Shown here one piece after another: positions 11,666 through 21,167 of a stretch of DNA of 64,000 nucleotides. A program made the position numbers and the translations under genes. The stretch is taken from NCBI GenBank assembly GCA_003415625.1, contig PYIU01000003.1, forward strand, positions 7,006,001 to 7,070,000, written 5' to 3'. The notes beneath the pieces are model-generated. The model searched no databases. It saw only the letters and a list, made by a program, of their open reading frames with translations, and had not been told where the DNA came from. Numbering within the stretch: the stretch's first letter is position 1; every line of letters starts with the position of its first letter. This DNA comes from Aquanectria penicillioides. Taxonomy: Eukaryota > Ascomycota > Sordariomycetes > Hypocreales > Nectriaceae.

Positions 11666-12367
11666 TTAATTATTCATGACAACAATAGTAACCCGTCCTT
11701 CATCTTTCATCGTGGTGACCCCACCAACTAGACAATTTCGATGATTGCAATCTGTTGCTGAGGGGCAACTTTTTATCAGCCAATCCAACCCCGCCGCCGC
11801 ATTCCTACATTCAGCGGTTACATATGGCATCTGATTAGTCGTGTAGCCTCGTACTGTAGTGCGAACACCTTCGTATATTGCGTCACACCACATTGTGTAG
11901 GGATAGACATGCCCCAAGCCGCAACTCCGGTGTTGTTCAGCTAAAAGAAGATAGTCCCGACATAGGAACACTCCGCCAAGGTTGCCATTCAATGAGCTCT
12001 TCTCGTCCACGAAGCACTGATGACCGGGAGGAAAATGCCATGCACCTAAGCCATCGGGATTGTACACTATCTCGTACTCTTTGCGCTTTGGTGACCGTGA
12101 CTCAAGCTCATGCCTGGGATCGGGTAATCCATTCTCAATTCTCCATTGAGAGTCAAAGAAGTCGGAGACTGTAACGTTGATATCCTCCAGGGTTGTATAT
12201 ATGATTCCAGCAGTCTTGAGCGACACTTTGTCGGGATTGGTATTTTCCAGATAGTCAAGGAAAGGATCTGGAGACCCCGGCCATGGTGGTGTTGGGGCAT
12301 CCGGGCCGTCAGCGAGGGTTAAAAAGGCAGCCTGGCACACAACAAAGACTTGAAAGAGTATCTTCAT
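11666..12367 (-). CDS. Secreted eight-cysteine protein with dibasic site
   Basis: A single exon encodes 233 residues. The first 20 (MKILFQVFVVCQAAFLTLAD) form a clear signal peptide. A proline/acidic pro-region follows, then SPKR-KEYE near residue 94, a Kex2-type dibasic site that would release a mature domain of about 140 residues. That domain holds eight cysteines (contexts HQC, FLC, RSC, MWC, AEC, KSC, TDC, RNC), enough for four disulfides, and a potential N-glycosylation site NVTVS lies upstream in the pro-region. I do not recognise a family. The arrangement (signal, pro-region, Kex2 site, cysteine-rich core) is common in fungal secreted effectors and antimicrobial proteins, but that is an inference from architecture only. 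No neighbouring gene suggests a role. Confidence 0.72.
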   Translation of the reverse strand: MKILFQVFVVCQAAFLTLADGPDAPTPPWPGSPDPFLDYLENTNPDKVSLKTAGIIYTTLEDINVTVSDFFDSQWRIENGLPDPRHELESRSPKRKEYEIVYNPDGLGAWHFPPGHQCFVDEKSSLNGNLGGVFLCRDYLLLAEQHRSCGLGHVYPYTMWCDAIYEGVRTTVRGYTTNQMPYVTAECRNAAAGLDWLIKSCPSATDCNHRNCLVGGVTTMKDEGRVTIVVMNN

Positions 12368-13364
12368 TTTGTGTACCTGATTGGGGTTAGGCAGATTGCG
12401 GATGGAAAGACGAATCCGATCAATAGGAGCAATTGAAGTGAAGGCAACAAATCACTGGCTACTGTTGGCCTGCTGTTGGCCTGCCGTTGGCCGTATGGTT
12501 GGCCATACTCCCTTGTCACACTGGCCATGAGTGATAAAGTTTCTCCAAACTGTAAATTTGAAGAAATGGAGGCCAATAAAAAGTCTGGAACTATTTTTGG
12601 GACCCTCAAAACTGAAGAAGAACAGGACCAACAAGGTAGAAGACCGCTTCCTTTCTGCAACTGATGTTCCACCAGAGTAGATTTTGAAATGGCTCTTGGA
12701 AAAGAAGTGTACATTTGCCAGCAACTCGGCTGCTATAAATAAAAAATGTCCTTGCCCAGGGAGCTCGCTCCTCCTAGCCTGGAACGAGGTGTTGATGACA
12801 GACCGGCAGCTGGATGGTGAGGTATCAGAGTAGGTTTTATGAGAGAAACATTGACGTATCGTAGCTTCTGTATAATATTTTACAGTAAACCAAGAAATCC
12901 TGTGGCTACATTGATCAAGAAGAACGCTGCTGATAAAAAAACATTTGTAGTGTTGTCCTATACTGGTAACAAAGCGAACAAAGCCATCGATCTAGCAGGC
13001 AAATCCCTATAGCGTCCATTTATGACCAAGTTTCCAATAACACCGCTAGACATGACGCAGATGATAACTGGTGCAGTTTGACGCCTGAATGAACAAAGGG
13101 CGGCGCCTCAGTTCCCCTTGTCAACCTCCCGGGGGCAAGGGTCTTTGTCAATCAGCCTTTGTTGACTGTATGTTATTAAAAACTGTAAAAAGGCAGAGGT
13201 TACCTGGCATGTAAAACAAGAAATGGTCAAATGAGTGAATGAACTGAGGAGCCATTGCAAGACTGTTGAAATATGTGCAAGACAGTTCCCTCTTAATAAA
13301 TCCTCCAATATGCATAGCTCTTATTTATTCTCATACCCAAGCGTATTCTCTGCTAAAGATAACG
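12368..13364. other. Intergenic region
   Basis: Roughly 1 kb with no recognisable gene. It contains an imperfect 11-nt tandem repeat (listed separately) directly upstream of the secreted-protein gene. The remainder, 12720-13364, is ordinary non-coding sequence and the promoter of the downstream plus-strand gene. Confidence 0.45.
12463..12503 (+). repeat. Imperfect 11-nt tandem repeat
   Basis: Two exact copies of TGTTGGCCTGC followed by two diverged copies (CGTTGGCCGTA and TGGTTGGCC). It sits about 100 bases upstream of the start codon of the secreted eight-cysteine protein on the opposite strand, so it would lie in its 5' region. Each unit contains the palindrome GGCC. Confidence 0.7.
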
Positions 13365-14237
13365 ATGATGGCTAATGCGCACAAGAGATGGTCTGATGCA
13401 TTCCTCTTTGCCTCAAGGGCGCTCCCGAGCCTTCACACTACCGCTAGATCAATTCATCACCAAGCTTTACCCTCAATCCGAGAACGATTGTCGCAGGTCA
13501 ACCTCCTGATAAAAAGGTCCGACATAGCAGAGGGGAAAATACACGACTCTACCAAAGTACGTGTGTCATGGATTTCGAAATGGGGTACCTTCAATTTTGC
13601 AAACATCAACAATAGCTTTGGCGACATTCTTAATCTGCCTTCAGTGGACAGCACAACGCAGCGACCAGGTTCACACGGAATATCGGCTCTTATTGACCTG
13701 AAGGATTTCTCTTCGGATTTAATTTCAGGCCTGATCAATGGCCCCATCAAAGTCGGAGCTAATTCTCTTCAGCGGCGACTCGGTCACAACATCCCCAGGA
13801 TCAGAATGCGAAGTGACTCAGCTTTCTGCTCCTTGCAAGGAAGGACGCGCTATAGACCAAATATTTGCTTATACATAGACAACGATTTGAAGAAAAACAT
13901 TCTATTCGGATGTGTTAAAATGTCCAAAAACTGGCACTCGAGCTTCCTTACCGCCTCCTCGACCACCGCGAAACTCACAGGGGTGGCTGCCTGCCCTCTC
14001 CACCAACTCGCCACCTACGCCTTTCATGGTGGGACCCGTTATGGATTCATCTTAACTGAGAAAGAATTGGTCGTGATCCGGTTATACTGCTTTAATCCGA
14101 GGGTCAACAACTGCTGGGTTGTGTGGCGAGCAATCCCATGGCATGCTTCGGGACATGGGGTTCTGACAGTGCAGCTTGCGATCTGGTCTCTCGTTATGAT
14201 GAGCCTGAACCACCATTACGGACGTGTTCGACCGTAA
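13365..14237 (+). CDS. Hypothetical fungal protein
   Basis: A single open frame of about 290 residues starts at the ATG-ATG at 13365 (MMANAHKRWSD). The C-terminal third matches a pattern I know from hypothetical proteins of hypocrealean fungi: TYAFHGGTRYGFILTEKELV, then a strand VVIRLY, then WRAIPWHASG and LTVQLAIWSLVMMSLN. The function of that domain is unknown to me; in longer relatives it appears near protein-kinase-like regions. The N-terminal two thirds show no motif. No signal peptide or membrane segment is evident. It may be a complete short member or a truncated piece of a longer gene. Confidence 0.55.
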   Translation: MMANAHKRWSDAFLFASRALPSLHTTARSIHHQALPSIRERLSQVNLLIKRSDIAEGKIHDSTKVRVSWISKWGTFNFANINNSFGDILNLPSVDSTTQRPGSHGISALIDLKDFSSDLISGLINGPIKVGANSLQRRLGHNIPRIRMRSDSAFCSLQGRTRYRPNICLYIDNDLKKNILFGCVKMSKNWHSSFLTASSTTAKLTGVAACPLHQLATYAFHGGTRYGFILTEKELVVIRLYCFNPRVNNCWVVWRAIPWHASGHGVLTVQLAIWSLVMMSLNHHYGRVRP

Positions 14238-14614
14238 GAAATGTGCTGTTTGGAAATATTTGGCAAAGACGCAGGATGCAAGATGGGAATGTGGTTTGTT
14301 GTCTATGATCTGTAACAAGCAGATTGGGAGCATAGTTGGCAATTGATTGACAGCCCTATGCATTCGTCACTGAGAGATTCAATCAAACGACTGCAAGGGA
14401 TCCCGAGGCGAATAGGTAGCAATTGCCGATGGATCGGGGCAGCTGAATCACTCGGGGGCCAGAGTCTGCCACGAGCGCTAACCAAAGTGTGGCCTTGAGG
14501 CTATGTACGAAGGATGCGGATCCCAAACTATGTACGGCGTTAGCTTTGGCGAGATTAGAGTACCGTTTTGACGGGTAGCAACGTGTCTCCCATGTCGGCC
14601 ACAGTCATAGCGGG

Positions 14615-14623
14615 TATATATAT
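14615..14623 (+). promoter_or_regulatory. TATA-box-like element
   Basis: TATATATAT inside GGGTATATATATTTACTCC lies 75 bases before the ATG at 14690 and 33 before the one at 14648. This spacing suits a TATA box for the alpha/beta hydrolase gene and favours the downstream ATG as start. Confidence 0.5.
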
Positions 14624-14689
14624 TTACTCCGATTGCCCTTGTTTGAGATGTCGATCTGCAATTGTTTCGTTATCCAACCTTGTTCCATC

Positions 14690-15616
14690 ATGGCCTCTTC
14701 TAACTCCCCCGAGGCACAAGAGCTAACACTGTCCGACGGTCGCATTCTTGCATACTCCACCTTTGGCTCTACTTCGCCATCGCACTATGCGTTTTACTTT
14801 CACAGCTATCCTGGATCGCGGCTCGAGGCCGCCATGCTCCACAATGCGGCCGAGATTCACAATATCCAGATTGTTTCCGTGGACCGTCCAGGCATGGGAT
14901 CCAGCACTTTTCAACCTCAACGCCGCATTCTGGATCTCCCGAATGATATCCTCGCTCTTGCGGACCATCTCAAAATAGCACAGTTTGCATGCATTGGCAC
15001 CTCGGGAGGAGGGCCGTATGTTTTGGCTTGCTACCACCAGATCCCGCGCTCACGTCTCAAAGCGGCCATGATAGTTGCGGGCCTCTGGCCCACCTCCTTA
15101 GGAACACAGGGCATGCTCATGGAATCGCGTGTTATGCTGTTCCTCGCTCCATGGGCACCCGGCCTAGTGGCTGCGGGTCTTGACTTTGGACTAGGAAAGG
15201 CAGCAAGAGATACTGAGCATCCAAAGAAGTTTGTTGAATTGGTGAGCAAAACCTTTGAATCACGAACTGGCGTGGATGCAGAGGCGTGGAAGGAAGACGT
15301 CGAAGGCTTCCAAGGGCTGGTAATCGCAAACCTGCGAGAGGCATTGAAGAACGGAGCGACGGGCTCAGGCTACGAAGCAAAACTCTTTGGAAGCGACTGG
15401 GGATTTCCCCTGGAAGATGTCAAGGTGCAGGAGAAGACGCTGGCGATATGGCATGGTGGCCAAGACCAGAATGTTCCACCAGGAATGGCTCAAAAGGCGC
15501 AGGAGTTGCTACCGGGATGCGAGTTTACGTTCTTCCCGGATGATGGTCATATCACCTTGATAGCGAGGAAGCGAAATGAGTTCCTTGAAAGGGTAAAGAT
15601 GATGCTTGAGAGCTGA
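14690..15616 (+). CDS. Alpha/beta hydrolase fold-1 protein
   Basis: An intronless gene of about 308 residues from the ATG at 14690 (MASSNSPEAQ). An in-frame ATG at 14648 would add 14 residues, but the TATA-like element at 14615 lies close to it. The fold is evident: FYFHSYPGSRLE carries the oxyanion loop, VSVDRPGMGSS the next strand, GTSGGGPYVL the nucleophile elbow with serine, WHGGQDQNVPP the acid, and FFPDDGHITLI the histidine. Family members cleave esters, epoxides or other small substrates; the substrate cannot be told. No signal peptide is visible, so a cytosolic location is likely. No clear functional link to the neighbours is visible. Confidence 0.9.
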   Translation: MASSNSPEAQELTLSDGRILAYSTFGSTSPSHYAFYFHSYPGSRLEAAMLHNAAEIHNIQIVSVDRPGMGSSTFQPQRRILDLPNDILALADHLKIAQFACIGTSGGGPYVLACYHQIPRSRLKAAMIVAGLWPTSLGTQGMLMESRVMLFLAPWAPGLVAAGLDFGLGKAARDTEHPKKFVELVSKTFESRTGVDAEAWKEDVEGFQGLVIANLREALKNGATGSGYEAKLFGSDWGFPLEDVKVQEKTLAIWHGGQDQNVPPGMAQKAQELLPGCEFTFFPDDGHITLIARKRNEFLERVKMMLES

Positions 15617-15934
15617 GGTGTTATGTGCGCTCGCGCTGTTTTGGATACTGATTTTTCGGGTTTACTCCTTTGAAGGGTTTGGTGGCTTGGAGTTTGTTTG
15701 GCAATGTCATTTGAGATAACGATGAGGCTCGATTCAACATGACTGAAAGCAAAGATGCTTTTCGCATTTCTGGACAAGTCAACTACCAAACATGTTGCGT
15801 CAGTGGCAAGAAGGGAATATGCGCCACGACTCTCTTCTTGGGAACATCCACCGCAACAGAGTGGTGAGACCGATGGTGCTAGTGCTAAGTTGATAGTAGC
15901 AAATTAGAAACGCTGGTGACAACAAAAACCGGTT
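15617..15934. other. Intergenic region
   Basis: 3' flank of the hydrolase gene and 5' flank of tRNA-Lys. No gene seen. Confidence 0.5.
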
Positions 15935-16017
15935 GCCCGGTTAGCTCAATCGGTAGAGCGTGAGACTCTTACGAGTACACAATCTCAAGGTTGCGGGTTC
16001 GACCCCCGCATCGGGCT
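15935..16017 (+). tRNA. tRNA-Lys (CTT anticodon) with 10-nt intron
   Basis: The acceptor stem GCCCGGT pairs with ATCGGGC. D arm GCTC/GAGC, anticodon stem TGAGA/TCTCA, T stem GCGGG/CCCGC with loop TTCGACC. The anticodon CTT lies at 15968-15970. A 10-nt intron (15972-15981, CGAGTACACA) follows position 37, the canonical place for eukaryotic tRNA introns. Removing it gives a 73-nt mature tRNA including the discriminator base. Confidence 0.96.
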
Positions 16018-16412
16018 ATTCCTATACATTCTAAGTGATTGAGAACTTTCTATTTTGCCTCCCAAGGCAATTTCGATACCTTTTTGTCAAGATTCTCAAC
16101 TACGAAAATTGTGTACTAGGTGGTGTGGCGGGACTGTCTCAATTGTGCGCCAATAGCATTCCTCATTGGGAGACCATCTTATGGACATGATATTCTAAGC
16201 ATTAGATCTTTTGCATATTCTCCACTTTTTTTTTGGCTGCCTTCATGGTATCACAAAGGGATTTTAGATTCCCAAGTAGCCAAGCGATTTTAAGATTTTG
16301 ATACTTCATCATGGGACTGATATATTTCATCACATCATGCCCTGCTGCATGCTGGCTTAGGTACAGCTGAAATTGTGGTATATTGGGCCGCTGAGCTTCT
16401 TCATCCTCGCCT
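16018..16412. other. Intergenic region
   Basis: Between tRNA-Lys and the 3' end of the metacaspase gene. It contains an 8-T stretch and no recognisable gene. Confidence 0.5.
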
Positions 16413-17950
16413 TTACATGACAAACAGGAGGTCAGTGTCTAAGAGAGGTTAGCAGTTGAAAACATTGGAAATGAACCAAAACTACTTACCAAGAGGATGA
16501 CTACACGACAGCTGGGGCTTCTGGGTGTACTTGGTCTCCAGAATCTCACGAACGCTGTTGAGGAGTTCGACGTAAGTCTGCTTGGGGTTCGCCTTGATTG
16601 CAGAGATGAATGCCCAAGACATGGCACCGGTAGCCTGAGCGTTGATGGTGGCATCGGCCCTGTGTATCTGTTAGTACTGGGAACAAAATATGAGATGAAA
16701 GAAATTGTGGGATAGACTCACGATGTCTGGTCATCCTTGCTTCCCGACCACATAATGACGTCGGCGGGAGAAGTTCGAGTCGCCTTGGTCTTCTCGTAGG
16801 CGGCATCGCCAGTGAAAGCTGACTTGGCCAATCCGAAGATAGAGCCTGCGGCGCCAGCAAGGTCTCCTGAAGCATAAGAGCTAAAGGCGCTCAATAGACC
16901 CTGACCAGCTTCCTTGGCCAGGTTGGGCTCCTTGAGGACACCCTTGGTGGAGTACACGTAGGGCAGGTCCATGACAGTGGCAGAATGGCACGAGTCAAAG
17001 ATGGCAGTGAGGCGAACACCCTGCTGAAGGGGCTTGACCACCATGGTATGGATTTGGTCATCGACGATGTGGCCGGCCTGCTTAAAGTCGACCGGGTAGA
17101 TGACCTCGTCGCATCCATCGTCCTCATCGCCGTCAGCATCCTCGGTCTGTCCGCCGTGTCCTGTTCGCAAGCATGGTTAGTCAAACAAGTTCGCAAGTCA
17201 GATCATCTGATTTCGGCTTACCGGAGTAGTGGAGGAAGAGGGCATCGTTGGGCTGGGCATCCTTAACAAGCCAGCCCATGGCGCGGCAGATGTTCTGCTT
17301 TGTGGGTTGCATGACGGGGTTGGACTGGTCATCAGTCAGGATGACCATGTCCTCTCGCTTGTAGCCGTATCGTTCAGTCAAGAAGTTAGAGACATTGTGA
17401 ACATCATTGATGCAGCCACGCAGCTCTCCCTCCTGTCCGAGATAGTTGATGCCGATGAGCAGAGCCTTGCGGCGACCGGTACAGTTGGAGTACTGGAAAG
17501 TGTAGCCCTCGGGGGCGCCGTGGCCGAACTGTTGGGGAGCCGACGGGGGAGGCGGTCCGGCGCGAGCGTGGGAAGCGTAGTTGGACTGTTGGAGAGGGTA
17601 TCCGTAGGCATCGAGGCCTTGAGGAGGAGGGTAGTTGGGCGGCGGGTATCGGTTGTTCTGGCCCTGTTGGCCGTACTGCGAGGGAGGCGCGCCCTGGTGA
17701 CCGCCGTATCCTTGGTGACCGCCGTAGCCAGAAGGCGGTCCCTGGGGAGCACCGTAACCTTGGCCGCCATGGTATCCTCCTGGCGGGCCCTGAGGGGCGC
17801 CGTATCCAGGACGATCATATCCAGAAGGCGGAGCGCCGGAGGGGGACCGTAACCACCACCTCCTCCACCATAGCCGCCACCGCCGTAGCCTCCGCCGCCG
17901 CCTTGGTGGCCCTGAGAGCCGTTGTAGCCCTGGCCGGGATAGTAGGACAT
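16413..17950 (-). CDS. Type I metacaspase (one-base frame break in N-terminus)
   Basis: Exons 17222-17950, 16722-17160, 16490-16659 and 16413-16438 (complement) give about 454 residues once one missing base is allowed for. The N-terminal 150 residues are Gly/Tyr/Pro/Gln-rich, starting [18 protein letters not shown]. The peptidase C14 domain starts near [15 protein letters not shown] and keeps the catalytic dyad: histidine in HYSGHGGQ (split by intron 1) and cysteine in FDSCHS. The protein ends [10 protein letters not shown], the usual fungal ending. Metacaspases are Ca2+-dependent Arg/Lys-specific cysteine proteases tied to stress, protein-aggregate clearance and cell death. The start MSYYPG and the catalytic part are in different frames; the break lies at the five-G run 17841-17845 (plus strand). 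The N-terminus has a PPNY motif at 17631-17642. Confidence 0.9.
17841..17845 (-). other. Apparent single-base deletion in metacaspase
   Basis: Upstream of this run the frame reads [10 protein letters not shown]; downstream the adjacent frame reads [20 protein letters not shown]. One more base in this G5 (C5 in the gene) run would join them, and would also make total exon length divisible by three. No intron of usable size fits. Confidence 0.8.
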
Positions 17951-20095
17951 GATTGTGAGGTTGGTTGAGGGAGGGAGCCCGTGGTGGGGTAAGAGGGTTC
18001 GGGGGAATTGATGTGGGATGCGGGCGCAGGTGCGGGTGCAGGCGCGGGTGCGGGTGCGGGTGCAGAAGGGAAGCAAAGGGGAGAGAAAGGAGAAAGGAGA
18101 AAGCAAAGGAAGGATCTAGGAGAGAAGTTAGAAGGGCAGCCAATGCATCCCACGATGCACGATGAGCGGAGGCTGGGCTGGGAGCTGGTTGTCAGGTTAC
18201 GTTGCGCAGCAGCTACAGTGGTCTAAGGGTCTAAGGTATGGACCTGGACGGACATAGGTGCTCTCGACAGCCCACCTGAGGTTCAGCGCAAAGCGGGGTC
18301 CACGGATTACGGCAGCGTCTCCACGAGATGAGCGGGCGCTACTGGCGGGGGCCGAAAGGCCTCTAGGTCCATTGGACCTTCAGAGTACAGTACATATCAA
18401 GCAGTGAGCGCCGTCTGCAGCTTCGTGGCTACCTACCTACCTATGTACCTCTATGTGTGGCCATGGATGACGAGGCTCAGTAGAGCAGCGGTGCCAAGGA
18501 CTACCCGCACAAGCGATGCCCTACCAGGTACCTTGGCATGAGGGCCTTACAGGGGCTCAACAAGGGCTCTACAGGGGGCCTTCTTCCTCAGGACTAGACC
18601 CAGCCTTGAATGGCAGCCTACAGAGGAGCTGACACGCTGCCTAAGCGCCATAGGGAGGGAGGTTGGACATCTCCAGGCCGAGATGCCGCACAGCGGGGCG
18701 GCCTCCCACCACAAGGGAGACGTCTTGGCGCCCCTCCCCCTCATGTCTACGTCCTTGTGTCACTCATCTACTAAACGCCGCAATCATGATGGCTTTGGAC
18801 CATGGATATTCTTTGCCATTCCACAGTGAACCAAACACCCTGGATGACCAGGCCGGATATTGCGCGCATGGTGCCTGTGCTGTGACTGTGCCCTGCGCCT
18901 CAACGGCGAGAATCCGGTGTTTTCCCCCCCGTTGTACCTAAGATCATAACATGCCACGTAGTGGAGGGAGAGTGAGAACGGAAATAAAAGAGAGAAGAAA
19001 ATCGGACTTCTGTACACGATACCTGGATGATACATGCGTGATTCACAGTCGACAGATTTCTGCTTCGTGCGTGTGTCGTAAGCTGCAACAACCGTGAGGG
19101 TACTATCGCCAGTAGAGCCCCAAGCCAAGGAATTCTCCACTGGAACTCGTGAATGGGCGACGTGCTGAATGACAAAATACATGGGAACACGTCGTGTTGA
19201 TTCTTGGCAGCCGAACCCGCCAGGTTGTTCGGTCAGTCAACTGCTCCGACTTCACAGCCTCGGGTTCCTCGGGGTCCCACAGTCAGTATGGTTATGGAGT
19301 GTGCGGGAAAGCCAGGGAACGTAGCCCGGGTTTCCAGGGCCTGTAAGGCTAGGTTCCCTAATAAGCTCCAGCTCGAGGCTCGAATCGGCGCTCAGAAAAG
19401 AACGAGTTAATTACGCTGTCCGTGATTAGGCTCTGGCTTTTGCTCCGTCTCATCATCCATCGGGGTCCACAGCCCCGCCGGAACGGCCCGCAGGCCTGTC
19501 TGTTTTGGGTGCGTTTGGGGCTCGCGGGCCTGTTTTGGGGGGCCACAGGCGCTGGATGAATGGCTGCCCCGTATCAATATCGTCGCCGGTGCACGGTAGC
19601 AGTGCCATAGCGCACCAGAGCATCGTCACTGCTACCGACAACGTTCGTGGATCCTTGACGGGCAGGGAAGGATTGTTTTGTTTTACTCTGACTTAGTTTT
19701 ACGCTTGGGAGGGAGCCAAGCAAGTATCGCCGTCGCTCATTGTAGATTGACAGATACCTGTCTTCGCATACCCAGCCACATTGGTGTTTTGTTCCGGCTG
19801 TCGAGTCGCTCTTGCCAAGTGAATTGCGCGCATCCCACCCCTGGACCCCTCCATCCCCTCCGCCCTCCACCTATTGCCAGCTACCGTCGGCCGGTTGCCA
19901 GCTGCCACGCGCGATCTTACACCCGGTTCTTCCAGCAAAGAAAGCACCAGAGGCCGCCCTGGGCCAAATCCTATTTCTTTGTCTCCTCGCCCTCCTCCAT
20001 CCTCTTCTTCTTTCCTCACATCTTCCTCGTCTTCCTCCATCTTGAACCTCACCCACTCCCCAAACCAAGTCCTCTATCAGAGGCACACTTATAAC
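17951..20095. other. Divergent intergenic region between metacaspase and WW protein
   Basis: About 2.1 kb with no convincing gene. It begins with the metacaspase 5' region (GA-rich leader and a G/C-rich tandem repeat) and contains CTACCTACCTACCTATGTACC near 18430. A pyrimidine-rich stretch directly precedes the WW-gene start. Open frames here are short and overlap low-complexity DNA. Confidence 0.5.
18021..18064 (+). repeat. GC-rich 6/12-nt tandem repeat in metacaspase leader
   Basis: Repeats of GGGTGC/GGCGCA type (for example GCAGGTGCGGGTGC followed by GGGTGCGGGTGC). It lies about 70-115 bases upstream of the metacaspase ATG, probably in its 5' untranslated region. Confidence 0.8.
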
Positions 20096-21167
20096 ATGTC
20101 CTTCTTCAAGAAGATGACCCAGGAATTCGAAAACTTCGGAATTGGCAACGACAAGCCTCAACAGTCCTCATCTGCCCCTCCTCCTCAGGATGGTGAGTTC
20201 TAATTATTCCGTTGTCTTGGAATTGGGCATCTGCCTTCCTTCCTTCTCTTCTCATCGACTAACATCCACGTTCCTCAGCGAACCGTGGCTATGGCTATCA
20301 CGGCGAAGGCGGCCAGGGCGGCCAACCTCCTGCTCAGTACTACGCCAGTCCCCCTCAACCCGCTTATCAACCTCCTTCCGACAAGCCCCCTCTGCCCCAG
20401 GGTTGGGTTGCTCAGTTCGATCAGCAATACCAACGCTGGTTTTATGTAGAGACTGCTACCGGCCGTTCCCAGTGGGAGTGTCCTGGAGGATACAATCGTC
20501 CCGCTGTCCCACCGCCTGACTCTCGCCCTCCTATGGAGTCGCAATCTTCCCACGACTCTCGTGGCTACGGGGCCCCCGCCCCTGGAGGATATGGATCTCC
20601 TGCCCCAGGTGGCTACGGTGCCCCTGCTCCTGGTGGATATGGCTCACCGGCTCCTGGTTATGGTGGCGCTCAGGGAGGATACGGTGCTCCCCCAGCTGGC
20701 TATGGCGGCCAAGGCTACGACCAGGGCTACGGCCAGCACGGAGGGCATGACGAAGCTCGCGGAGAACACAAGAAGGAGAAGAGCAATAAGAAGGGCATGC
20801 TTATGGGTGCCGCCGGTGGTCTTGCTGTTGGTGCTATTGGAGGTGCTCTTATTGCCAACGCCCTCGACGATAGCGATGACGAACATCACCAAGCTGCTGC
20901 CGCTCCGTCCTCAACAGTCGTAAATAACTACTACTACGACGACAACAACAGCAATCAGTACGGTGGTGGATACGACCAGGGCCACCTGGTGTCCTTCCGG
21001 CCACCGATGTTGATGGTGATTCCGTCTCGTCTAGTGATCGCGAGGATGTACAGGAGGCCCGAGAGGAATACGAAGAGGCACTTGCCGACTCTGATGCCAG
21101 CGCGAGCGACATCGAGGAGGCCCGTGAGGAGTATGAGGAGACGTATGAGGAAGTCTACGAGGACTGA
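20096..21167 (+). CDS. WW-domain, glycine/tyrosine-rich protein (one-base frame break near C-terminus)
   Basis: Exon 1 is 20096-20192 and exon 2 starts at 20279. With one missing base allowed near 20981 the protein is about 328 residues ending at 21167. One WW domain lies after residue 65 (PLPQGWVAQFD, YQRWFYVETATGRSQWECP), with both signature tryptophans. Next come perfect GYGAPAPG/GYGSPAPG repeats, a lysine-rich linker, a glycine-zipper-like hydrophobic segment (GMLMGAAGGLAVGAIGGALI), then an acidic tail with two EEAREEYEE copies. WW domains bind proline motifs such as PPxY. Without the missing base the tail turns into an unrelated arginine-rich sequence ending at 21240. It is the divergent neighbour of the metacaspase, and both share YG-rich tracts. 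Confidence 0.85.
20979..20983 (+). other. Apparent single-base deletion in WW-protein gene
   Basis: Before GGGCC the frame reads NQYGGGYDQG; after it the next frame reads PPGVLPATDVDGDSVSSSD and the duplicated EEAREEYEE acidic tail. Adding one G or C here restores a continuous protein and makes exon length divisible by three. Confidence 0.75.

Noticed and set aside
17229..17852. 207-residue plus-strand frame opposite the metacaspase
   Set aside because: Antisense shadow of the metacaspase exon; no motif and overlaps a protein with clear catalytic residues.
18000..18143. N-terminal extension of the metacaspase frame up to 18143
   Set aside because: It makes one long open frame, but its product is low-complexity Pro/His/Arg sequence from the repeat-rich leader; the real start MSYYPGQG is in the adjacent frame at 17950.
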